A stretch of 64,000 nt of DNA from Pseudomonadota bacterium (lineage in GTDB: Bacteria > Desulfobacterota > Desulfarculia > Desulfarculales > Desulfarculaceae): assembly GCA_018896025.1 (NCBI GenBank), contig JAHIND010000035.1:1-64000 (forward strand). The letters are read 5' to 3'. The notes beneath the pieces were generated by a model. The model saw only the letters and a list, made by a program, of their open reading frames with translations. It made no database searches and was not told the DNA's origin. Position numbers and translations under genes: made by a program. Positions 51,054 to 58,441 of this stretch are shown in pieces; within the stretch, counting starts at the first letter, position 1, and each line of letters begins with the position of its first letter.

Positions 51054-52210
51054 GGCAGCACCTTGATCCAGATAGAGTCGCCCAGTTGCAGGCCTTGCTT
51101 TTGGCCGCCCAGAGCTTCGCGGGTCATATCGGCCAACAGCTCCTCGGTGATGTCCATGCCGCCCACGCCGGCGATGAAGCCGTGCACCTGGGCCTGGCTT
51201 TGGCCATACAGGCAGGACTTTATTTCCTGGGCCACGATTCCCTCGGCCCCAAAGGACACGTCACGGTCCAGCACCACCAGGTGCTTGGCCCCGCTCACCG
51301 CCTGGCGGAAGGACTGGTAGGGGAAGGGGCGCACCATGGCCAGGTTCAAGCTACCGGCGGCCACGCCCTCTTGGCGCAAAGCGTCGGCGGCCAACTGGGC
51401 CGCGCCGCCTGCGGTGCCGATGGTCACGATGACCACCTCGGCGTCGTCCAGGCGATGTCCCTGCACCGGGGCGTGGGAGCGGCCGAACTGGGCGGCGAAC
51501 TCGTCGGAGGCCTCCTGCCAGGCCTGCTCCACGGCCAGGGTCTCCATCTGGCGGCGGTACTTGAGCGAGGAGAACAGGTCGGCCCCACACACGCAGCCGT
51601 AGGTGGAAGGGTTGTCCACGTCCACCTTGTTCGCCGGGTCGTAGGGAGGCAGATAACGGTCCACCTCGTTCTGGCTGGGAACGTCGATGACCTCGGAGGT
51701 GTGGGTCAGGTAGAAGCCGTCCAGGTTGATCATCACCGGCAGCATCACCTTCTCGGCCACGCGGTAGGCGATGAAGGTGCTGTCCATGACGTCCTGCACA
51801 TCGCAGCAGTAGTACTGGATCCAGCCGGTGTCCCGCTGGGACAGGGAGTCGGTGTGGTCGCAGTACAGGTTCCAAGGCGGGCTCAGGGCCCGGTTGGCGT
51901 TGAGCATCACGATGGGCAGGCGTCCGCCCGCCGCGTGGTGCAGCATCTCGTGCATCAGGGCCAGGCCCTGGCTGGAGGTGGCGGTAAAGGCCCGCGACCC
52001 GGTGGCCGAGGCCCCCACGCAGGCGGCCATGGCCGAGTGCTCCGACTCAACGGTTATGTACTCGGCGTCCAACTCGCCTTTGCCGATGTAGTCGGACAGC
52101 TCCTCCACGGTCACCGTCTGGGGGGTGATGGGATAGGCCGCCACCACCTGCACTCGGGCCAGGACCGCGGCCAAGGCCGCCGTCTCCGTGCCCATGATCA
52201 CCTTTTTCAT
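51050..52210 (-). CDS. porA: Pyruvate:ferredoxin oxidoreductase-type alpha subunit
   Basis: A 386-residue subunit that carries the pyrimidine-binding domain. Typical parts are AYPITPQTVTVEELSDY, the ITVESEHSAMAACVGASATG glutamate region that activates TPP, TATSSQGLALMHEMLHHAAG and the C-terminal VLDRDVSFGAEG. It works with PorB. The start is ATG at 52210, overlapping the stop of the ferredoxin-fusion gene by 4 bases (ATGA); an upstream in-frame ATG at 52246 lies inside that gene and is unlikely. The order C-D-A-B is a common POR operon layout. Confidence 0.92.
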   Translation of the reverse strand: MKKVIMGTETAALAAVLARVQVVAAYPITPQTVTVEELSDYIGKGELDAEYITVESEHSAMAACVGASATGSRAFTATSSQGLALMHEMLHHAAGGRLPIVMLNANRALSPPWNLYCDHTDSLSQRDTGWIQYYCCDVQDVMDSTFIAYRVAEKVMLPVMINLDGFYLTHTSEVIDVPSQNEVDRYLPPYDPANKVDVDNPSTYGCVCGADLFSSLKYRRQMETLAVEQAWQEASDEFAAQFGRSHAPVQGHRLDDAEVVIVTIGTAGGAAQLAADALRQEGVAAGSLNLAMVRPFPYQSFRQAVSGAKHLVVLDRDVSFGAEGIVAQEIKSCLYGQSQAQVHGFIAGVGGMDITEELLADMTREALGGQKQGLQLGDSIWIKVLP

Positions 52211-53316
52211 GGCTGGTTCTCCATGACCAAAGCTCCGCGCGGGCACTCATAGGAGCAGATTCCGCAGCCCTTGCAATGGTACAGATCTATCTCGATGGTC
52301 CCGCCCGCCTCGTTCAAGTTGCAGCAGGCGTCAGGGCAGGACAGGGCGCATTGTTGACACAGGTTGCAGGTGCCGCAGGAGAGGCAGCGGGCCGCCTCCT
52401 CCTGGGCCTGTTCCGAGACCGGGGCCGGGGCGAAGAAGCCCAAGGTGAGGTCCTCCACCGTGGCCACCGGACCCAACTCGGGCTGGGCGAACACCGCCGG
52501 GAGCCCCAGGGCCGCCTGGGCCTGGTTGGCCGCCTCGCGGCCCAGGGCCAGGGCGTGGGCCACCTGGGAGGCCTTGAAGCCACCCTCGCTTTCCATAACC
52601 AAAGGCTCGGCGTCACCTTGGGCCAGGGCCTTGACCGCCTTGGCCTCGGCGGAGTCAGGGGCGTAGGCCCCGGCGTCCACCAGCACCAGATCCATGCCCT
52701 CCAGGGAGCCCGGCGCGGCCTGAGTCTCGATCGTTATTCCGGCCACCTGGGACAGGCGCCGGGTCTCCTGGGCCAGCACCTCTGGAGCCAGCTGCCCGGC
52801 CTTGGCCTGGGTGAGGAAGCCGCCCGCGGTTTTGCCCGGCTCCAGCACGGTCACACTGTTGCCGGCCAGGCCCAGGAAATAGGCCGCGGCCAGCCCGGCC
52901 GGGCCGGAGCCGCACACCGCCACCTTTTTGCCCGTATCCGCCCGGCGTTCCAGGGCGGGAGCCCCTTGGGCCAGGGAGGCGCTTTTCTCCAGGCTCTGGA
53001 TGGCGATGCCCTGGTCCAGTTCCTTGCGCAGGCACTTGGCCTGGCAGGGGTGGTAGCACAAGCGGCCGGTCACACCGGGCATGGGGTTGTAGGCCATCAA
53101 GAGGGCCAAACCGGCGGCCGGATCGCCCTGGGCCAGTTGGTGGATCATCTGGGGGACCGGCTGCCCCAGGGGGCAGGCCGCGCGGCAGGGCGCCAGCTTG
53201 TCCTGCTGCACCGGGGTGAGCAGCCGCCAGGTTCCGGTTTTGTTCCAGGTCATGTCCTCGATGGTCAGGGGCATCACCGGCAGTTGCATAACCGAATCTA
53301 TTTGCTTCTTGGCCAT
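52207..53316 (-). CDS. PorD-type ferredoxin fused to a truncated GltD-like flavoprotein domain
   Basis: A 369-residue fusion. The N-terminal part resembles the GltD/DPYD iron-sulfur domain (CRAACPLGQPVPQ, RLCYHPCQAKCLR). A single nucleotide-binding site GSGPAGLAAAYFLG follows near residue 135. The C-terminal 70 residues hold two ferredoxin-type clusters (CLSCGTCNLCQQC with CPDACC, and CKGCGICSYECPRGAL). GltD-type proteins have a second Rossmann domain for NAD(P)H; here that region is short and lacks a GxGxxG. The FAD domain may thus relay electrons without pyridine nucleotide. It replaces the simple PorD ferredoxin. Overlaps both neighbours (TGATG upstream, ATGA downstream). Confidence 0.82.
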   Translation of the reverse strand: MAKKQIDSVMQLPVMPLTIEDMTWNKTGTWRLLTPVQQDKLAPCRAACPLGQPVPQMIHQLAQGDPAAGLALLMAYNPMPGVTGRLCYHPCQAKCLRKELDQGIAIQSLEKSASLAQGAPALERRADTGKKVAVCGSGPAGLAAAYFLGLAGNSVTVLEPGKTAGGFLTQAKAGQLAPEVLAQETRRLSQVAGITIETQAAPGSLEGMDLVLVDAGAYAPDSAEAKAVKALAQGDAEPLVMESEGGFKASQVAHALALGREAANQAQAALGLPAVFAQPELGPVATVEDLTLGFFAPAPVSEQAQEEAARCLSCGTCNLCQQCALSCPDACCNLNEAGGTIEIDLYHCKGCGICSYECPRGALVMENQP

Positions 53317-53882
53317 CAGCTTTTCTCCAAGACCCTGACCCGTTCGTAGGCCTCACGGGCGGCGGCGGCGTTCTCCTGCTTCTTGGCGGGCACGCCTTCT
53401 TCAATGGCCTGGAAAAGGGTCTCGGGCTGCAGGGGCGGCTCCTGCACCACCTTGAGGTAGGCCCCCAGCACCACTGTGTTGATGATCGGGGCCAGGCGCG
53501 AGCCCAGCCGGTGATTGACCGCTATCTGGTTGGCGTCGATGAGCGCCAGGGTGAAGCGATCGGCCAAGTCCTGGGGAACCTGTCCCTCGGCGTAGTTGAG
53601 CACAATGGGCGCGCCCGGAGCCAAGCCCGCGGTCACGTCCACCATTTCCAAGAGCTTGGGGTCCAAAACCACGCACACGTCAGGGTTGACGATCTCCCCC
53701 CGAGCCAAGGCCGGGGAAGAGTCCACCCGTACGTATGCCGCCACCGCCGCTCCGCGGCGCTCCATGCCGAAGGCCGGGAAGGCCTGCACGAACAGCCCTT
53801 CCTTGAAATAAGCCTTGGCCAATATTTTGGAGGCGACCACGGCTCCCTGTCCGCCTCTGCCGTGCATGCGAATGCCTAACAC
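53316..53882 (-). CDS. porC: Pyruvate:ferredoxin oxidoreductase-type gamma subunit
   Basis: A 188-residue subunit of the POR gamma fold. HGRGGQGAVVASKILA is the family signature, followed by FPAFGMERRGAAVAAYVR. I chose the GTG at 53882 (VLGIRMHG), because GGGGGAGGA lies at the right distance ahead of it; the ATG at 53900 would bury that site within the gene. It is the first por gene and follows the UlaG-like gene after 140 bases holding a hairpin, which suggests separate or attenuated expression. It overlaps the fusion gene as TGATG. Confidence 0.88.
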   Translation of the reverse strand: MLGIRMHGRGGQGAVVASKILAKAYFKEGLFVQAFPAFGMERRGAAVAAYVRVDSSPALARGEIVNPDVCVVLDPKLLEMVDVTAGLAPGAPIVLNYAEGQVPQDLADRFTLALIDANQIAVNHRLGSRLAPIINTVVLGAYLKVVQEPPLQPETLFQAIEEGVPAKKQENAAAAREAYERVRVLEKS

Positions 53883-53965
53883 TGAAGAATCCTCCCCCAT
53901 TGCGACCCGTGGCCGCGCAGGGATGTTGGAGCAGCTCCGCTTGCTCCGGAGATGCCTGGCCCGCT

Positions 53966-53992
53966 TCCGGGCGCCGCGGGGGCGCGCCCGGA
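53966..53992 (-). terminator. Hairpin between the UlaG-like gene and porC
   Basis: A perfect 9-bp GC stem TCCGGGCGC/GCGCCCGGA without a T-tract lies 31 bases after the stop of the UlaG-like gene. It may reduce read-through into porC. Confidence 0.4.
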
Positions 53993-54022
53993 GGGGCCTA
54001 TTGTTGCTTGAGGCGAAGAGGT

Positions 54023-55102
54023 CTAGTCGGCGTCGGGGCCGTATTCCTTGCTCTTGCGCCAGTTCATCAGCTCCCGGTTGTCCGGGTAGCAGTACAGACC
54101 CTTGTCCTGGTCGTCCGGATGGATGTAACGGCCGCCGGGCAGCATGGACATCACGCGCATCTTGTGATGGCGGGGCTCCTTGTTCTTGCGTTCCACGATG
54201 TCCACCAGGTACTGCGGGTCCTCGTAGCAGTTGGCCCAGTTGTCGTGGTGCATGGGTAGGATCACCTCGGCGTTGAGCGCCTCGGCAACCCGCCACAGGT
54301 CCCAGGGAGACATCTTGTCGGTGTAGCCGGGTGCGTTGTTGCCCATGGCCATGGACACCACATCCACCTTGTACTTCTCTCCCACCATGCGGTAGCCGTT
54401 GTGGTACAGGGTGTCGCCCAGGAAGGCGATGTTGCCACCCTCGGTGTTGAAGATGTAGGCCACGGCCACTTCCTCGTAGGGCACCGGGGTGTCGAAGCCG
54501 GTCTTGGTGGCGATGATGTCGTAGTTGGGCGCGAAGTCGATCTTCATGTCCTTGATCTGCACGCTCTTGCCCACCTCGGCCACGATCAGCCTATCCTCGG
54601 GCACGCCCATGTTGGCCTTCATGCGCCGGGCCGCCTCGGGCGGGGCGATGAACTTGCAGTCAGAGGTCTGCAAGGCGGCGCTGATGGTGTAGAAGTCCAT
54701 GTGGTCCTGGTGATGGTGGGTGATGCACACCGCGTCGATGCGCTTGAACTTCCAGGGGTCGATGACCATGGGGTGGGTGCGCATCCACCACAGCTTTTCC
54801 GCGCCGCTGGTGCGGCACACGCCGCAATAGGAGTAGTCGGTGAAAAGGCTGGGACCGGCGTAGTTGTCCACCAGGAACACCGCGCCTTCCTGGCTCTTGA
54901 TGGCGCAGGACATGGCCCCGAAATACCACAGGGCGCCGGTGCCCGGCTTTACCTGGAACTTGTCGATCTCGTAGTTGAGGTAGGAGCCCCACTCGGGGAA
55001 GACTTCCTTGAGCCAGATGTCGCGGCTCATTTCGCGGGGCAGACCAATGGTCCCGCCGTCCATGACTCCTCTTTCATCATACTTGACAACGTTGTCGCCC
55101 AT
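54023..55102 (-). CDS. UlaG-like MBL-fold lactonase
   Basis: A 359-residue metallo-beta-lactamase-fold protein close in length to E. coli UlaG (L-ascorbate-6-phosphate lactonase). The motif is CITHHHQDHMDFYT, followed by FLGDTLYHNGYRM and VILPMHHDNWANCY, with metal His residues at the expected places. An N-terminal extension with PREMSRDIWLKEVFPEWG is typical of UlaG. No sugar PTS or other ula genes are near, so the substrate is likely another lactone or phospho-lactone. The ATG at 55102 follows AAGGAGG. It lies between the AOR module and the por genes on the same strand. Confidence 0.88.
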   Translation of the reverse strand: MGDNVVKYDERGVMDGGTIGLPREMSRDIWLKEVFPEWGSYLNYEIDKFQVKPGTGALWYFGAMSCAIKSQEGAVFLVDNYAGPSLFTDYSYCGVCRTSGAEKLWWMRTHPMVIDPWKFKRIDAVCITHHHQDHMDFYTISAALQTSDCKFIAPPEAARRMKANMGVPEDRLIVAEVGKSVQIKDMKIDFAPNYDIIATKTGFDTPVPYEEVAVAYIFNTEGGNIAFLGDTLYHNGYRMVGEKYKVDVVSMAMGNNAPGYTDKMSPWDLWRVAEALNAEVILPMHHDNWANCYEDPQYLVDIVERKNKEPRHHKMRVMSMLPGGRYIHPDDQDKGLYCYPDNRELMNWRKSKEYGPDAD

Positions 55103-55117
55103 GTTTGGCCTCCTTTT

Positions 55118-55136
55118 GCAAGGCCGCCGGCCTTGC
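55118..55136 (-). promoter_or_regulatory. Leader hairpin next to the UlaG-like ribosome site
   Basis: GCAAGGCC/GGCCTTGC with a 3-base loop ends 4 bases before the AGGAGG site on the minus strand. A second GC-rich hairpin near 55171-55190 precedes it. Together they could control access to the ribosome site. Confidence 0.4.
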
Positions 55137-55213
55137 CGTTTTAACTTTTTCGCCGCGCCTCGCGGGCCCGGCCCGCCCCCCCTGGGGCGGCGCAACTTGA
55201 GTTGAGCCCCGGC

Positions 55214-55507
55214 CTACCAGAAGGTCAGGACGTCTCCGTCTTTCAGCGGCTCCTGGGGGTCCACGATGCTGAAGCTGGGCTGGCCCCCGCGCCGGCAAAT
55301 AATAGCGGTGGTAAGATTGAACACTCCCCCCGGTGGATCGAACACCGGCCTGAAGCCGGGGTAGCGCTGTTCCATGACATCCAACAAATGGTCCGCATTG
55401 GCAGGCTCGTCCAGGGATATGGACTCGCGCACTCGCCCGGTCATCACCGCGATGCGGCCCACGTACTTCACGAAAACGTGGATGGGCGCTGCTTGAGGGC
55501 TATTCAT
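55214..55507 (-). CDS. MoaD/ThiS-like protein without the C-terminal Gly-Gly
   Basis: A 97-residue ubiquitin-like protein. The region HVFVKYVGRIAVMTGR and the C-terminal LKDGDVLTFW follow the MoaD beta-grasp pattern, but the chain ends at Trp where MoaD continues to a thiocarboxylate-carrying Gly-Gly. It therefore cannot act as a classical sulfur carrier. Small MoaD-like genes accompany AOR enzymes and may help load the tungsten pterin. Its start overlaps the AOR stop by 8 bases, so the two are coupled. Confidence 0.75.
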   Translation of the reverse strand: MNSPQAAPIHVFVKYVGRIAVMTGRVRESISLDEPANADHLLDVMEQRYPGFRPVFDPPGGVFNLTTAIICRRGGQPSFSIVDPQEPLKDGDVLTFW

Positions 55508-57425
55508 GGCCGCCCTCCTCCGTGGTCTCCCAGATGCCCCGGCGCTTGAAGTCCTCCACCACGTTGCTGAGGCCCAGGCCCCGCAGGGTCTCTTCCTTGG
55601 GTATGGCGGTCGCGTTGTCCCAGCCGCGCACCTGGTAGTAGTCGTCCTTCATGAGCTCCAGGTTGTCGCCGATGGGCGGAATGTTGTGCTCCTTCACCGG
55701 CTCCTCCAGCATGCGCCGGGGGATGGTGTCGTCTTTTCGCCGGAAGCCCTCGCGCACGATGTAGGCCCGCTCCAGATTGACGATGCGCGTGCCCTTGCGT
55801 ATGAAGTCGTCCAGGTCACCGTTCTCGCCGGTGCAGGAGTTGAACAGCTCCAGCCAGGGCCGGAAGTCGATGCCCAGCAGGGCGCGGATCATGTACACGC
55901 AGCTGGGCAGGCTCTCCACGATGGCCCGGCTGTCGTAGAGCCAGCGCACCAGGCGGCCCTTGTCGTCGGGCGAGCGGGTCTGGAAGGCCTTGAAGGGATC
56001 GAAGGGCAAATCCATGCCCTCGGGTATGGTCTTGGGGTTGGGCGGATAAGGGGGATACCAGCGGGTGTGGTCCGGCCCGCCCTCGCTCACCGCCAGGCCC
56101 AGGGCCATCTGGTAGCCGTTGCGCTGGGGCATGCGCTCCAGCTCCTTGCCCTTGATGCTCAGGGCGAAGCGCTCCGAGCCCTTGCCGATGCGCTTGGCCG
56201 CCTCGGCCACCCCCAGGGCCAGGATGTCGCCGAAGCCCTCGCGGTGGATGATCTTGTCCACCATGGTCAAAAAGGCGTCGGCGTCGCCGAAGCGCAGCTC
56301 CATACCGTCGGTGTCGCTGCGATTGATGATCCCGCGCTCGTAACACTCCATGGCCCAGGCGATGGAGTACATGGCCTGGTCCTCGTCCAGCCCGGCCCGG
56401 TTGCACATGTCGCGAAACTTGATGACGTGGGGGTAGGAGTGGATGCCCACGATGGGCGCGGCCTGGGCAAAGCCCACCTCGCGCTCGTCCCCGGCGATTC
56501 CCGCGAACAGCCCCTCTTTTATCTCGTAGCGCCTGCCGCAGGCAGGCAGGGGGCAGCAGAAGCTGGACTCCGGGCGCACCACGTATTTGTCCATGTACTC
56601 GACGTCGTTGAGCATGGGCTCGAACAGGCCCATCTGGGCGTTGTGGGCGTGCACCCAACCGTTCTCGTTGAACAGCTCCAAAAGCATGTTGGCGCTGTTG
56701 AAAGACCAACTGGGCACGAAGGCATCGCGGGTGGTGTTGAGGTCGAAGGTCTTGTGGAAGTTGCGGTAGGCCGCCAAGAATCGGTCGCCGTGGGCCACGG
56801 AAACCATGCCCGAGCCCTTCACCGCCACGGCGGCCAGCTTCTTGTCGCCCATGATGGTGCCGCAGCCCTTGCCCCCGGAGTGATCCAGGGTGAACTGCAC
56901 CTTGGCGTTGGCCACCTTGTTTTCCCCGGCCATGCCCACCGAGGCCACGTGGATGCCCGCGATGCCGGTCTCCTCGCGGATGATGGCGTGCTTTTCCTTG
57001 GTGTCGCGGCCCCAGAGATGGGAGGCGTCGCGCAGTTCCACCTTGTCGTCCACGATGAGCAGCCACACCGGGCGCTCGGCCTTGTTCTCCACGATGAGCA
57101 GGTCGTAGCCCGCGAACTTCAGCTCCGCGGACCAGTGGCCGCCCGCCCCGCCCTCGCCCAGGAAACGGTTGGGGTGCTTGGTGAGCACGGAGACCCGGCC
57201 CATGCCGATGGGGGTGCCCTCCAGGGGACCCGCCCCGAAGATGAGCTTGTTGCCCTGGTCAAAGGGCCCCACCTCCGGGCCCACCTCGTCGTAGAGGTAG
57301 GCCACGTTCAGGCCCCGGCAACCGATGAAGTCCCGCGCCTTTTGGTAGGACAGCTCCTCGGTGCTTATGCGTCCGGTGGCCAAGTCCACCCGCAGGACGC
57401 GCCCAGCCCAACCATGCCAGGTCAT
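55500..57425 (-). CDS. aor: Tungsten aldehyde:ferredoxin oxidoreductase family protein
   Basis: A 641-residue AOR-family protein, which binds W-bispterin and one [4Fe-4S] cluster. The opening WHGWAGRVLRVDLATG, CRGLNVAYLYDEVGPEV, GGAGGHWSAELKFAGYD and GKGCGTIMGDKKLAAVAVKG are AOR blocks. The expected CxxCxxxC cluster motif near residue 290 reads C290-C291-x4-C296, a different spacing. The subfamily could be an aromatic/aliphatic aldehyde oxidoreductase or BamB-like (benzoyl-CoA reductase). It has its own ferredoxin subunit upstream (ATGA overlap) and MoaD-like gene downstream. Next to iorAB, a role in oxidising aldehydes formed from aryl-pyruvates is the simplest reading. Confidence 0.85.
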   Translation of the reverse strand: MTWHGWAGRVLRVDLATGRISTEELSYQKARDFIGCRGLNVAYLYDEVGPEVGPFDQGNKLIFGAGPLEGTPIGMGRVSVLTKHPNRFLGEGGAGGHWSAELKFAGYDLLIVENKAERPVWLLIVDDKVELRDASHLWGRDTKEKHAIIREETGIAGIHVASVGMAGENKVANAKVQFTLDHSGGKGCGTIMGDKKLAAVAVKGSGMVSVAHGDRFLAAYRNFHKTFDLNTTRDAFVPSWSFNSANMLLELFNENGWVHAHNAQMGLFEPMLNDVEYMDKYVVRPESSFCCPLPACGRRYEIKEGLFAGIAGDEREVGFAQAAPIVGIHSYPHVIKFRDMCNRAGLDEDQAMYSIAWAMECYERGIINRSDTDGMELRFGDADAFLTMVDKIIHREGFGDILALGVAEAAKRIGKGSERFALSIKGKELERMPQRNGYQMALGLAVSEGGPDHTRWYPPYPPNPKTIPEGMDLPFDPFKAFQTRSPDDKGRLVRWLYDSRAIVESLPSCVYMIRALLGIDFRPWLELFNSCTGENGDLDDFIRKGTRIVNLERAYIVREGFRRKDDTIPRRMLEEPVKEHNIPPIGDNLELMKDDYYQVRGWDNATAIPKEETLRGLGLSNVVEDFKRRGIWETTEEGGHE

Positions 57426-57805
57426 AGCTCGTCCCTCTTCAGCGGCCGCCAGGGATAGGGGTATTTCCAGGGCACGATGAGGCGGAACAGGGGCTGGTCC
57501 TGGCGGGCCTGCTCCCAAAGGGCGCGCTTGCTCTCCAGGTCCTCGTCGTCGGTGTAGATCAGGCAGCCGGTGGGGCACATCTCCACGCAGATGGGATCGC
57601 CATCGTGCTTGAGCTGGCATTCCTCCAGGCAATTTATATGGGGAATATTGAGCACGCCCTGGGGGTCGGTTTCAATGTGGATGCGCGATTCCTCCGGGCG
57701 AAACCCCTGACCCTTTGCCAGGACAAAGGAGCACCAGGTTTCGCAGCCGCGGCAACCGCTGCAAAGATCGTTGGAAACCACCGCTATTTTTATGAGCCCA
57801 CTCAA
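57422..57805 (-). CDS. AOR-associated four-cluster-type ferredoxin subunit
   Basis: A 127-residue iron-sulfur protein. Cysteines lie in CSGCRGCETWCS (near residue 15) and in CLEECQL plus CVEMCPTGC (about residues 60-80), a layout common to the small subunit of AOR-type and related oxidoreductases. It would carry electrons from AOR to ferredoxin or an Hdr-type acceptor. The start is TTG at 57805, set by GGAGGAG 7 bases ahead. The AOR gene overlaps its stop. It lies 21 bases after iorB. Confidence 0.85.
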   Translation of the reverse strand: MSGLIKIAVVSNDLCSGCRGCETWCSFVLAKGQGFRPEESRIHIETDPQGVLNIPHINCLEECQLKHDGDPICVEMCPTGCLIYTDDEDLESKRALWEQARQDQPLFRLIVPWKYPYPWRPLKRDEL

Positions 57806-57826
57806 GGCGTTTCTCCTCCGCGGCCC

Positions 57827-58441
57827 CTAGGCTCCGGCCACGGCTTCCATACCTCTACGATAAGCGGTCAGGTTGAGCTCCGCCAAGTGGGGCGGCACCG
57901 AGGCCTTGACCTCGTCGGCCACCTCGTCGGCGTCCAGGGGCAGGGCGCCGGTGGCCACCAGGCCGCCCAGCATGACGATGTTCACCGCTATGGGCGCGTC
58001 CAACTCCAGGGCGATTTTGGTGGCGTTGAACAACCAGGCCTGGTCGGTGGCCTTGTGGATGGCCGCGCTCATGGCCTCGTCGCTGGGGTAGCTGGCCTTT
58101 TGGGAGAGCACCGCCACGGGGTGGATGCCCTCGCTGTTGACCAGGGCCTTCACGCCGGGATTGCCGTACTGGCTGATCATGCGCAGGGCCTCCAGGGGCT
58201 CCAAGCTGATGATCATGTTGCCCGCGCCCTGGGGCACGATGGGGCCGTAGAGACGCTTGCTGGAGATGCGCACCCCGGAGAAGACCCCGCCGCCGCGCTG
58301 GGCCGCGCCAAAGGTCTCGCCGATGCTGACTTGATAGCCCGCCCGGAACATGAGGCGCCCCACCAGCCGGGAAAGCAGGATGTTTCCCTGGCCGCCGATG
58401 CCGGAGATGATCAGGTTGTAGGGATCAGGTGACAGCGGCAT
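57827..58441 (-). CDS. iorB: Indolepyruvate:ferredoxin oxidoreductase beta subunit
   Basis: A 204-residue subunit with the gamma-type fold. GIGGQGNILLSRLVG is the family signature, then GETFGAAQRGGGVFSGVRI. With IorA it oxidises aryl-pyruvates (indole-, phenyl- or hydroxyphenyl-pyruvate) to aryl-acetyl-CoA and CO2 and reduces ferredoxin. ATG at 58441 overlaps the iorA stop by one base (TAATG). The AOR module follows directly, which links 2-oxo acid and aldehyde oxidation in one transcript. Confidence 0.92.
   Translation of the reverse strand: MPLSPDPYNLIISGIGGQGNILLSRLVGRLMFRAGYQVSIGETFGAAQRGGGVFSGVRISSKRLYGPIVPQGAGNMIISLEPLEALRMISQYGNPGVKALVNSEGIHPVAVLSQKASYPSDEAMSAAIHKATDQAWLFNATKIALELDAPIAVNIVMLGGLVATGALPLDADEVADEVKASVPPHLAELNLTAYRRGMEAVAGA

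Noticed and set aside
49236..51320. A 694-codon plus-strand open frame opposite UPF0261 and porB
   Set aside because: Both minus-strand genes match known families, while this frame shows no recognisable motif.
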